This document shows positions 12,038-22,891 of a stretch of DNA of 64,000 nucleotides, piece by piece. Location of the stretch: NCBI RefSeq assembly GCF_018873765.1, contig NC_057918.1, positions 61,444,871-61,508,870 on the forward strand, read 5' to 3'. The position numbers and the translations under genes are program-made. The notes beneath the pieces are model-generated. The model was not told the DNA's origin. It searched no databases and saw nothing but the letters and a program-made list of their open reading frames with translations. The stretch comes from Telopea speciosissima. Lineage: Eukaryota; Streptophyta; Magnoliopsida; Proteales; Proteaceae. Every line of letters starts with the position of its first letter. Position 1 is the stretch's first letter.

Positions 12038-13744
12038 GGGTAATTTACACATACCACCCCTGAGGTTTGACGAAAGGATAATTTTACCTCCCAATTTTGG
12101 AAAATTCTACGTACCCCTTGAGATTTGCAAATGATAACAAATAAGCTCATTCTGTTAGTTTATGACTAATACCGTTAAAAATACGATGTGAATTGTTAAA
12201 ATTGCCCTTGCAAGAAGAAAAAAAAACCTGCAACTGATCTTCCCCAAATCGTTTGGGGAAGATGAGTTGCAAGTATCCAAATACTCACAATTAGATAATA
12301 AGAAAGTCTATATCCATAACCATCACCATGGCTATACATACATTAAGGGAAAAACCCATTAAAATTGGGAGCTTCCCGAACTAAATAAACGAACATAGAC
12401 CTTTCCCACTGCTTCTCTGGATCATGAGGACAAGGTTCGACCTGAATCCCATTCCAGCGATGTCAAATCTCGGAACATGCCATTTTAGCCGCCTCTTCTA
12501 GTCTTTCTCCTCTGTTTCCTCTCCCCTTCTACCCAGATAAAATACAGCTTAATCAATCTACCAATTATGATTTTTAATTGTCTTTATGCTGTATAATGGG
12601 ATTTCTACAATCTCAATATGAACAGTTCTTGCAGTTCATGATGGCAAGATTAACAACTGAAGAAATGCATCGCTGCGTTTGCAGTGGTCTTCACCCTTAT
12701 CCTTTTTCGTTTTCTTTTATCTTTTGTAACAAGAGTTTATCATCACCAGCGTCTCTAACGTTGCAAAACCCTAAAGTAGCTAATAATCCAGTACCCAAGA
12801 TCCAACAAAAGCATCAATTTTTCAAGCTGAATCCTTCCGAAACCACTGAAAAACCCACTTAAAATATGACCCTCCACCTGGTAACAAACTAACAACTTTG
12901 AAAAAAAAAAACCCCAGAAGCCAAAATCGATATACAAATAAACGAAACCTATTTACCGTATCTATATCAAGATCAAAATCGCCCTTTTTGACTTCTTGTT
13001 CTAAACTATAGTCTATACTCTTTCCGCCTCTGCAAATCGCTTCTCTCTCTCTATCTCCAAATTTCAGATCGACCAACCTTGAACTTCGATCTTCTTTGTG
13101 TTGCAGGGTAAGAAATAGAGAGAAATGGTAAGAAAAGGGCGACGTTTTGATCAATCCAATCTCCAACCATGGAAGCTCAAACCCAGCTTCAACTCCATCA
13201 TGAGTTGCAGGTGCGCAAAGGGGGAGGATTTGGGATTTTTCCCCAATTTCAAACCTTAAATGGTTGAAAGGGTGACGTTTTGATCAATCCAATCTCCAAC
13301 CATGGAAGCTCAAACCCAGCTTCAACTCCATCATGAGTTGCAGGTGCGCAAAGGGGGAGGATTTGGGATTTTTCCCCAATTGCAAACCCTAAATGGTTGA
13401 AAGGGTTTTGAAACCCCAATGGCAAGGGCAATTCCGTCCGTTCATTCATTCTTACAGGTAGATAGGGCCAAACTTGCATCCCCTTATTCTGCATAAAACC
13501 TGCAATTCATCTTCCCCAATCGATTTGGGGAAGATGAGTTGCAGGTTTTTTTTTTTCCTTCCCCTTTTCTTGCAAGGGTAATTTTGTTAGTTCACTTCTT
13601 ATTTTTATCACTGCTAGTCATGAACTGACGGAATGGGTTTATTTATTACTGTTTGCAAACCTCAGGGGATACACAGAATTTTTCAAAACTGGGGATAAAA
13701 TTATCTTTTTGTCAAACCTCAAGGGTGGTATGTATAAATTACCC
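12038..13744. mobile_element. Long-TIR DNA element (~1.7 kb) with possible captured sequence
   Basis: The first ~250 bases (GGGTAATTTACACATACCAC, TGAGGTTTGACGAAAGGATA and onward) recur inverted as the last ~250 (13495-13744). Each arm also contains a 40-base perfect-looking hairpin around CTTCCCCAAATCG / CGATTTGGGGAAG. The interior (12290-13490) has no transposase. It holds leader-like sequence ending in TTGTGTTGCAG and a 133-bp tandem duplication that starts an ATG-initiated reading frame (MEAQTQLQLHHELQ). The shape fits a Mutator-like non-autonomous element. The flanks carry an unusual ~38-bp direct repeat (11993-12031 and 13746-13783) instead of a simple 9-bp duplication. Confidence 0.75.
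13141..13406 (+). repeat. 133-bp tandem duplication inside the long-TIR element
   Basis: GACGTTTTGATCAATCCAAT occurs at 13141 and at 13274, with the following ~110 bases almost identical (including ATGGAAGCTCAAACCCAG and AAAGGGGGAGGATTTGGG). Both units carry the same ATG start. The duplication lies next to the right inverted arm. Confidence 0.9.
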
Positions 13745-13783
13745 ATGTTTTTTTAGGGAGAGGAAGAGAGGTCATTTATAAAT

Positions 13784-14929
13784 GTGTCTCAAATTTTAAA
13801 TAGGAATTGTTTCTATATTAGATTAGTGACTCACATCAAATAAAGGGCAACAGTTCTCTATGGGGAAGCGTGGCTCTTGTGCATGCAGGGGTCAATTAGA
13901 ATGCTTGTAAAAGTATTATGACGGTGAGATTTCTGCCTTTCATTGAGGTGGTGTAGTCATTTTGCCCTTCATTATGTCTGGGCATGGGCGGTACACTCCT
14001 CCACAGAAAACTTTTCTCCTCAAATAAATAGGTATAGCTCGGTGAATTCTAGTGGGTAGGGCTGAATAGGGTTAGGTTGGCTTGAGATTTTTTAAAACTC
14101 TAACCCAACCCTAAGTCCCCTTAGTTGGACCTAGGGCTGGCCTGACCATGACTTGGGGGCCAGAAAAATCCATCCTTGACCCGCTCTTAGGGTCGGGCCA
14201 GGTTGACCTTGATTGGCCCTAACCATTGGGTGGGGGAAGGGAGATGCAAGGGCTAGGCCAGATTGGGAAGAAGAAAAAGAAAAAATAGAAACAAGAAGAA
14301 GACAAGGTCGGTTTGGATAGGGCAGCCCTAACTCAAAGCCAGAATTTTCCAGCCTTGACCCGTTCTTAGGATCAAGGTATCTCAGCTCAAGTCCTGTTCA
14401 GGGTAAGGGCGGATTTGGGTCGTTAGAGCGAAACTTGCATCCCTAGACTAGTGGGGTAATGTTAACGAAAATCCTCGCGACACCAACTCTTTTGAAAATG
14501 TCTTGAATGAGACATATCGAAAGAAATTAGTTGCTACCCAATTTATTTTTTAATTTTTGGTAGAAAGGTGTACCTTTTTAAGTTGACAATAATTACATAC
14601 CATGTCTTAATAGTGCCAATTTTTGTTGGTGGTTCACTTTTGCCAATGTGATTGATTCGAGACTTGACAACGGTTAAAGGAATCGGAGTTGGATCAGGGA
14701 ATCGCCCGATAAGAATCGGACTCGGCGGTGTACGATCTCGATTCAATTGATTCACTTTTACTTGCCAACCGGATTAGCCAATGCATTCCAAAATGATTAG
14801 AAACTTCCATGACCATGTATAACCCACATGAGAAGTTTCCAGCAGAATCAAGGACTTTTACACCCTGTGATTTGGATTGCTCGTCACTCATGGTCGAAGA
14901 TGGACAGGGAGAGAGAGAGAGAGAGAGTA
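13784..14929. other. Intergenic repeat debris
   Basis: No gene was seen. About 14050-14450 is GGGCC/GGCC-rich, with many inverted CCCTAACC/GGTTAGGG-like blocks similar to 250-430. About 14640-14890 contains GAATCGG/CCGATT motifs of the type found in other MITE-like blocks of the window. A (GA)n run lies near 14909-14927. Confidence 0.5.
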
Positions 14930-17060
14930 TTTGGTTAATCCTTTGGTGCTAATTCTCCCATCCTTGGAAAACCTCTTTCGCTATACCTGTTAGTCATGGA
15001 GACATCAATTGGGTACAACACCGTTCAGATGAAAAAACAGAGCAAACAATTGTCTTATTGAGGCAAGAAATTCCTTGACTACGCCAAAAAGTGTTCTTCC
15101 CTAGAAAAAATTTGCACAACACTAATTTGGGCCACAAGGCGGTTGAGAAATCACATGCTAGTTCACCTTGTTATATTGATTTCGAAAAAGAACCCCATCA
15201 AGTACTTATTTGAGAAACCAGTCCTACCAGAAAGACAAACTAGATGGTTATTGACTATGTATGAGCTCAACATCAAATACATAACTCATAATTCAATCAA
15301 GGGAAAGGCAATTGTCAATCACCTATCAGCTTACCCTACTCTTGAAACTAGTCCATTAGGATCCTAAGAAGATACACTACTCAATTCATGTTACACAAAG
15401 GAATTCATTACAAACGATCATACGAAGGAATACAATTAGTATTTGTAGACGAAGAACAAGTAACAACAACAAACAGCAACCATAGCCTTATCCCAACTAA
15501 ATGGGGTTGGCTACATGGATCCAATAGAGGCTCTGACAGTTTTAGAAATAAGATAAGTAAAAAAGAAGTAAAAGGAAGTACAAAAAAAAATAAGTAATGG
15601 AAGTAGTCAAAGCAGCATCCCAGAAACATTCCCCTACAAGGGGTCAACTACACGGGTTCTTGTCCTCCAAACAAGTCTATCTTCGGTCATATAAGGATCA
15701 AACCCTACCACATGCATATCATTTCTTACCAATAGTCATTTTAGGCCTGCCCCTACCTCTTTTAGCTCCGTCAAATTGAATCTAGTCACTCTTCCTTATT
15801 GGTGCATCCATAGGTCTCCGTTGGACATGACCATACCACCTCAAGTGGTTCTTGCAGAGCTTGTTCTGGATTGGTGCAACTCTCAATTCAGTTCTAATAA
15901 AATCATTTCTTACTCTATCTCTCATGGTCTTGCCTCACATTCTCCTCACCATCCTCATCTGTGCTACACTCATCTTATCTATATTACTCTTCTTAACTGC
16001 CCAACATTTCCCCCATAAGTCATAGCTAGTTTTATTACTGTCCTGTAGAATTTTCTCTTAAGCTTAATAAGCATGCATTTGTTACATAATACTCTTGATG
16101 CACCTCTCCACTTCATCCATCCTATTTTAATTCTGTGGGACATATTATCCTTTATATCACCCTCTTTGTTAATGGTTGACCTCAGGTATTTAAAGCATTC
16201 ACTTTGTGGTAGCTCTCGCTCCTCAAATTTCACCACTTCATTACCTCTCTTGGATTGACTGAAATTACACATCATAAATTTTGTCTTTATTCTACTTAAC
16301 TTAAAACCTCGTGATTCCAAACTTGATCTCCATAACTCCAGCTTTGCATTAATCCCTTTCATTGTCTCATCTATCAAAACAATATCATCAGCCAATAGCA
16401 TACACCAAGGGACCTCATTTTGGATGTACCTGATTAAATCATCCATGATGAGTGCAAACAAATAAGGTTTTAAGCTGATCCTTGGTGTAACCCAATTGTA
16501 ATAGACAAAGAGCAAGCACAAATGAAAATGAACCAAATACATTAGCAAAATCTATGGCCCTCACATGAATGCTAGAATGTTGGCAAAGAAGATCCTAAGG
16601 TTATGATATTTTTGGGACACTATGGAAGCAGATTGTGCAAACTATGTTAGGAAATGATATAAGTGTCAATATTTGCCAATCTGATATGTACACCACTGGC
16701 AGAACTACATACATTGAGTTCTCCATGGCCATTTGTCACTTTGGGCATAGATTTCATCGGTTAAATTATCAAGTCTTCTAATGGTCATGAATACATATTG
16801 GTTGCTATAGACTATTTTACCAAATGGATAGAAACACAGTCATATTCATATTCCAAACTCACTGCGTCTAAAGTAGCCAAGTTTATTAGTGAGAACATTA
16901 TTTGCTGACATGGCTTACCGCAAGAATTAATATTAGATCATGGTTCGCATTTCAGGAGACAGTGAAGGTGTTATGTGAAAAGTTCAACATCAAGAGGTAT
17001 ACGTCTTTACCGTATAAGCTGCAAACAAATCGGGTAGTAGAGTATGAAATGATGATAAAA
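14930..17060 (+). mobile_element. Ty3/gypsy polyprotein remnant, split by an RTE insertion
   Basis: Plus-strand translation gives RNase H (around 14940-15360, with NPIKYLFEKPVLPERQTRW and NSIKGKAIVNHLS). After the RTE at 15463-16503 it gives integrase core (around 16600-17050, with TLGIDFIG, YILVAIDYFTKWIE, LILDHGSHF). These are hallmark blocks of plant gypsy pol. There are several frameshifts and stops, and no LTRs were found around it. It is a dead internal fragment. The two halves meet at the same point of the polyprotein once the RTE is removed. Confidence 0.88.
15463..16503 (-). mobile_element. RTE-clade LINE inserted in gypsy (copy B), with target duplication
   Basis: The minus strand encodes the C-terminal half of the RT (PWCMLLADDIVLIDETM, KLELWRSSLESRGFKLSR, FKYLRSTINKEGDI, then a broken tail). 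The element ends in the RTE 3' signature at 15463-15520. Flanks: GACGAAGAACAAGTA at 15448-15462 and GACAAAGAGCAAGCA at 16504-16518 (12 of 15 identical; all three differences are transitions). The copy is 5'-truncated to ~1.04 kb. Confidence 0.9.
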
Positions 17061-18203
17061 ATGCACCGTTCAGATAAAAATGCTCATCTAGCGCGGAGCA
17101 AAAAGAAGGGTCCTCCCTTCCTTCCCAGCCCCCTAGCCGTCTACCTCCTTTTTTTTGTTGCATCGCTGTCTAAGTTGCAGAGTCGACTGTCAATGTCACT
17201 CAGGATCAATTGCTTCTCACAGACGTAGGAGGGAGTTGAGGGACAAAGAGTACTAGGGTTAAGAAGTGAAGGATGAGACCGTTGCATTTGGGACACAAGC
17301 CCTAGATGTCTTCCGTGGATCTTCTTTCGCTTTCGTCCCCTTCTGCAAGTCTATGTAGTAAAGCTCCCCCGTCTACAAACACGGATCCAAAAATTAAAAA
17401 CCCTAACTCAAATTTCCATTCTTTAGTAAAGAAGAACACTGAGATGTAAGCGATCTCCAGATTGAAGGTGTCGTCGCCTCTTTTCAGGTGTCCCTACAAC
17501 CGTCTTTTGCCAAACACTCTAACCGACCACTCGTATGGGCCTCTATATTTGGGCGCAAGCACCATGCTCCTCCACATAATCCAAAAGGGTATTATGGTAA
17601 ACTTCTATCGTCATAAGGGTATTTTTCCCTTTGACGAATTGTGGCCTGCTGATATCATCACTTAACAGGTTCACCCTAACGAAATGGGTATTTTGTTAGT
17701 CCCAGGAGGTCTGCAATTAAGGTTTTAAAATTAAGGAGGTGTACAAGAAGTTTACCCTTTAAATAAAAAAATAAATCTTTCCTTTGACAAGACTTACCTT
17801 TAAGGAAAAAGGTGATTTTTAAAGAAAATGACACACTTTCAAGACTTACCCTTAAAGACCAATTTCTAAAAAGAAAACAAATCATTGTAAATCAGTCATC
17901 GTCATCTAAAAAACAAAACAAAAAAAAAAATACCAAAGTTTGTGTTGCAGGTTCTGTGGTGGAAACCCACGCTTCAACAAGAAAAAAACAAACGTACATA
18001 ACCAATTGACGTGGGAGCGTACACGACGCTACAAGCCACTACTATCTTCATCCTCTTTTTTTATGTTGAATAAGAAGACAACAATGGGAGAAATACTATA
18101 CTTGTAAACTCAAGATCAAAAAGAAAATTTGAATCGATCAAACTAAAACATAACAACGAGACAAATAACAACAACAATACATTGTTCAATGATCCAATCA
18201 TAT
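17061..18203. other. Intergenic repeats, no intact gene
   Basis: No recognisable gene. About 17573-17755 (GGGTATTATGGTAAACTTCT to GAAGTTTACCC) matches 21215-21456 in content and orientation and looks like one arm of a long-TIR element. The stretch before it (17240-17460) looks leader-like but cannot be assigned. Confidence 0.5.
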
Positions 18204-18670
18204 TGGTTCTGATATCAATTGTTAGAAAATACTTAAGATCAATATGTTGGATCAATGAACACATACAACAAGCATTAATGAAAATTTAACTGGAATCATA
18301 CCCGAATCCATATTGTATTGATGAAGAATTCCACTAGTGTTAGTTTTTCCCATCTTCTTTTGTTCTCTATAACTTTGTCTCTTGTCAGTCTTGTCTACTC
18401 CCCTCTCCATATAAATTATGAATTGGTAACAACTAATGGGTGTTGCTTTCTTTATTTAGATGAGGAGTAAGGATTAACCCTGAAATAGATTACAAGTAGA
18501 CTTCTCCCATAATAAGGTTCAATTGTAATAAGGCCCACTAATCTTTACACTTTAAGGCGATTAACTAAAACCCACAATACCCATTAGGAAACCACTCCTT
18601 TATTGGCTTCATCCAACTCAACCTGCCAATCAACACCCATCCACTAATCCGACTCACACGATGATTGGTA
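18204..18670 (-). mobile_element. Degenerate LTR retrotransposon end with primer-binding-site-like sequence
   Basis: GGTTCTGATATCAAT followed by TGTTAGAAAATAC at 18220 resembles, in antisense, the LTR/primer-binding-site junction of plant Copia elements (TGGTATCAGAGC complementary to initiator Met-tRNA), with several changes. The next ~440 bases are noncoding and include ATATAAATTATG. I could not define the far LTR end or a target duplication. Confidence 0.4.
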
Positions 18671-21214
18671 CTAGCCCATACATGAAATAACGTTACAGAA
18701 ATGGGTGAGACCATACATTGAGATTTTTTTCCATTGAAAGATAGTAGCCTCTTATCCTTTGACTTGCTTCATTTGGAGAAGAAATGATATGATTCATGCC
18801 TTACAGGTCAGTTTTTACCAGGAAAACAAGGACAAAGGATTCGAGGGGCAACTACGAAACATGGCATGACATCTAAACGAACTGATTTTTTTGTTTGGGA
18901 AAAGACTAGGCATGTCGCCAGGTTACCCAAAATGTGTCATTCTCTCTCCTCATCTTTGAAAAAGACCCCCTTACTCTCCTGAGTCCAGTCCTGTGATTGG
19001 TGTATGTTGCTAGTTTACCTAAGGCATGCGGCATACCCAACCCCATTTCCGCCTTTTAGTTTTTGAAAATAAACTAAACGGGTATTATGGTATAACAAAC
19101 GCTGATCTCAGGGTACTATCAGAATACAGTTAGATACATTTGTGTTTTTATCTTTCTCGGCCAATGGTAGATGAGTTCAGGATGGTGTGATCGACTTTAG
19201 TGGTTAAATGTCATTGGAGAGAAACTATTTCCATGATAGACAACTAGACATGATTGGCTAGTGCAATGGATTATGGATGTAGAGATTTAAGAGTTGGAGA
19301 TTAGAAGAAATTACTCGCCGAACTTTGACATGAGAACGAAAATGTCTTGTAGCTACGCTTCTTTCTCGTTCTTCTCGCCCTCGGTTGTCCCTAAATCAAA
19401 CTCCGTTGCTCACTCAAGATCGAAGCTCAATATCCAAAATGTTGTTGGAGGTGAAAGATCTTCTAGCTAGGAATTTTCTTATATGTTTTTTCGACGAATC
19501 TGTCATGTAAATTTGTTAATTATTTGAGAGTTGCTCTTCATGTTCTACAAATATTGAATTAGGATTCTGTTTTCACTTACTTTACCCCTGTCAATTCAGA
19601 GATTTTTTGTGGTTTTGCTTTCTAATGATATCTGGTTTTGGTTACATATATCCATTTCTTGCATGATATTGTATTTTGTGGTTCCTTTTGAACCTATATT
19701 CTTCTATTGGACTTGGTTGGTCTTTTCTCTTAATGAAGGGAGGATTTTGTCTTCCTTTTCTCTTCAGAATCAAATGGACAAATGAAGTGCTCGAGATAAG
19801 ATGGAGAAACATTCGTAAAAAGTAATGAATCTGCCACTAGGTTAAATGTGGTGGTATGCAACGGAGGCTTATGGAGCTTACCAACCCACTGATTTTTTTC
19901 CTTTTTGGAAGGTGAAGAAACAAACTTAGATACGTTGCCCTAATGCATGTATTATGTGGTTTTGCGGTTCTGAGTTCATTTTTGAATTTGAGTCTGAATT
20001 TGACTTGTGGCCAATCCAGACCATTTCTTAAATATTAAACTGTCCGAATTGCCACGCCACTCTGTTTACATTCTTCCATGTTGCTTCAATTTTCATGTTT
20101 GATATTCTGAGGCAACCTTGAATTGGTAATGTATAACCTTTTATTTCCAAATGTAAGATCACATAAACGAGATCCAAATAAACTTGGATTTGGATCATAC
20201 CTGAATATGCATGGAAACGCAACGAAAGAAAGATCAAAAGCCAAGCTTATGGTTACGAGCACACGAATGAATCTCCAAGATCACGATAGACTTCTCCACA
20301 GAGAATTCCACACCATAAATCCCTAGGAAGAGTTGGAATCCTAAAGAGAACACAAAACACTAGAGAGAGGGACAATTTGGTTTCTCAGATAATACGGTCT
20401 TAAGGTTACAGACTTTCTATTTAAAACCAAAACCCTAAGACCCCTGCCCCTATTTAAACTCCCACTGAGAATCGACCAAAGAGGGGGGAAGAGACCCAGT
20501 GGCTGGTAATCTCAATTGTAAGAATCAGAGGAGAACTTCAGGGAGAGAAGGGGGAGCACATTTGCTGATTGTTGACATGCAATGGCAAGCAAGAAGAGGG
20601 AATTTGTAAGCATAACTAATAAATTTAATGTTAAAGCTCTTACTGCAATAATGGAGCTTGTTGTCTTTTCCTTCTCCAGTGTGTTCCAAAATGTAAAATT
20701 TCACAATGTCAAGGTAGATGTTGTTAGAACTGAAAGAATGAAAATTTGAAGGGCTAGTAGTAGTAGGATTGAATTGGGGAATAAACTAAAGTTTGGAGAT
20801 GATCTTAGTGAATTCTAACATGTACTACCCAAGGCTCAAAATTCGATTTTGACCCTGGTAAGATCAACAGAGTTTGTGCAGGTGACGATGACACCAAATG
20901 ATTCTCCTCTCTTTCTCTCCTGAAACTGTGATTTACTGTGAATATGACCTTTCCATGCTGCTGCTTTAGTTTTTCTCTCTTTTCTGTTGTTTTATAGCAA
21001 TCCTGTTAGGGGAATTGTTGAAACTCATGTATGCATAAATCATTCTTAGGGACGTTGAGCCTTTTCGTTGAGATTGATTGAATGAGGAAAAGAAAGAGGA
21101 ACGGAAATCCAAACTCGATTCAATTTTTTCTTGGTTCACAGATTCTTAATAGACGACGTTACTTCCCCATGAGTGAAATTCTCAAACTCGATTTTTCCTT
21201 TCAATAGATTCTAA
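18671..21214. other. Intergenic region with one short transit-peptide-like ORF
   Basis: No intact gene. 18890-19060 contains partly inverted blocks that look MITE-like. 20150-20580 contains leader- or LTR-like sequence. The remainder is AT-rich and without recognised features. Confidence 0.4.
19330..19473 (+). CDS. Short ORF resembling a plastid transit peptide (47 aa)
   Basis: ATG at 19330 opens a 47-codon frame ending in TAG. From the second Met the translation is MSCSYASFSFFSPSVVPKSN and continues Ser- and Lys-rich with no acidic residue until VVGGE. This is the composition of a chloroplast transit peptide: Ser/Ala-rich, basic, starting with MS/MA. No following exon was found, so it may be a captured first exon or chance. 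I do not recognise the protein. Confidence 0.25.
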
Positions 21215-21456
21215 TTTATCTAAAAAAGTATTATGGAAAACTCTTATTGTCATAAGGGTATTTTAAACTTTTAAAAATTTATGACTGGTTGACAACGTCA
21301 CTTAACAGGTTTTTTTTTTGGTAAATCACTTAACAGTTCACCCTAATTGAATGGATATATATCTAGTAAGTCCTAGGGAGTATGAAATTAAGGTTTTAAA
21401 AAGTAGGGGTATACAAGTCAACGGGACAAACCTCAGGGGGTGTACAAGTAATTTAC
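21215..21456. repeat. Terminal-repeat-like arm related to 17573-17755
   Basis: It shares with 17573-17755, in the same order, AGTATTATGGAAAACTCT, GTCATAAGGGTATTTT, CACTTAACAGGTT, CACCCTAA, AAATTAAGGTTTTAAAA and GGTGTACAAGTAATTTAC. No inverted partner was found next to it, so it is probably a deleted long-TIR element. Confidence 0.6.
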
Positions 21457-21475
21457 TCTTCTATATTTGATTATA

Positions 21476-22882
21476 GAGTTTTTTATAATTACCACCCCAA
21501 AATCTTTACTATCTACTATTAACCCCCCCCCCCCCAAAAAACTTTTAAACAACTGTTACCCCCCCCTCTTATGCATACTAACCACTAACTGACCCCCACC
21601 GTTACATTTACGTAACGGTGGGAGTTAGTCGTGACAGTGTGCCGTTGTCACGAATTTTCTAGGACCAAAATGCCCTTTTGGGGAGGTAATTGTAAAAAAA
21701 AAAAAAAAAAAAAAACCCATCGCCGTCTCTTCTCCTCCTTCTTCTCCTTCTTCTTCTTCTTCCTCCTCTGCAACCCATCACCGTCCTTTACTGAAAGTGA
21801 CTGCTCTTCGCAAGGGAGAGATTGACTGCTGCTGAATACATGCACTGCTTGTTGGAATTTTACTGCCATTCTTCTGGTTTTTTGCCCAATTCGAATTAGG
21901 GTTTCTGCACAAGAGGTTTTTTTTTTCAATCTCCGCATGGATGTTGTTTCTTATGTAGTTGATGATTGATATAGCTGCTGCTGTTCTGTTCTGTTCTCTT
22001 GGAGATGATATATTAGCCTGTGACTATCATATTGAAGTATGATTTTCTTTTTCTCGGTCATCAGATCAGATTTTTGCAATTTCTTGACAAACCCTAATCT
22101 TGAAAAGGGTTTTTTCAATAAGTCATCTTGCTGTCACCAGATTTCTACGCAACATTGGGATTATTTTCTCTGTATCCATGAGAGTATTCATCATAAAATT
22201 CAGGGCAATCAAAGCCCTCTAATCCCTTGCGATTTCAGGGGTTTCAGTTCTCTGTACAGAGAGAAATCTCTCTCCCTGCAGTTGACTTCCCTTTGCGTAG
22301 AGGTTGTAGATGGTGTTTGGTGGCCTCTCTAATATTATCTGTGATTGATATGACTTGGTGGTGTTAGTCTGGAGACTGGAATTCTAGTTAATTGCAATTA
22401 GTTGGTTTCTTCTATGTGTGCTGAAGTTATATCTGATAAATTACAATAGCTGATTCTAAACCTTCTGTGGATTCCGTCAATGTTCAAAATCACCTTTATT
22501 AAGTAGAATGGTGCCTCAAATTATACACTATGGGCACATACTGTCGAAGTATATATAATGCTACAGAAGGAGAAGAAGAAGGAGAAGAAGAAGAACACAG
22601 AAGGAGGAAGAAGAAGGAGAAGAAGGAGGAGGAGGAGAAGAGACGGCGATGGGTTTTTTTTTTTTTTTTTTTTTACAATTACCACCCCAGAAGGGCATTT
22701 TGGTCCTAGAAAATTTGTGACAACGGCACATTGTCACGACTAATTCCCATCGTTACAGAAATGTAACGGTGGGGCCAGTTAGTGGTTAGTATGCATAAGA
22801 GGGGGGTAATAGTTGTTTGAAAGTTTTTGGAAGAGGTAATAGTAGATAGTAAAGATTTTGGGGTGGTAATTGTAAAAAACCC
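21476..22882. mobile_element. Mutator-like long-TIR element (1.4 kb) with 9-bp target duplication
   Basis: TTGATTATA stands at 21467-21475 and again at 22883-22891. Between them, arms of ~320 bases are inverted copies: TTTTTTATAATTACCACCCC, CTTATGCATACTAACCACTA, CGTTACATTTACGTAACGG, GGACCAAAATGCCCTTTTGG, then poly-A and a GGAGAAGAAG-rich tract. The 9-bp duplication and long arms are diagnostic of Mutator-type elements. The ~750-base interior (21790-22540) has no transposase; it looks like host leader or intron sequence, making this a Pack-MULE candidate. Confidence 0.88.
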
Positions 22883-22891
22883 TTGATTATA

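Noticed and set aside
22558-22743. Lys/Arg-rich ORF
   Set aside because: Low-complexity GGAGAAGAAG tract in the arm of the Mutator-like element.
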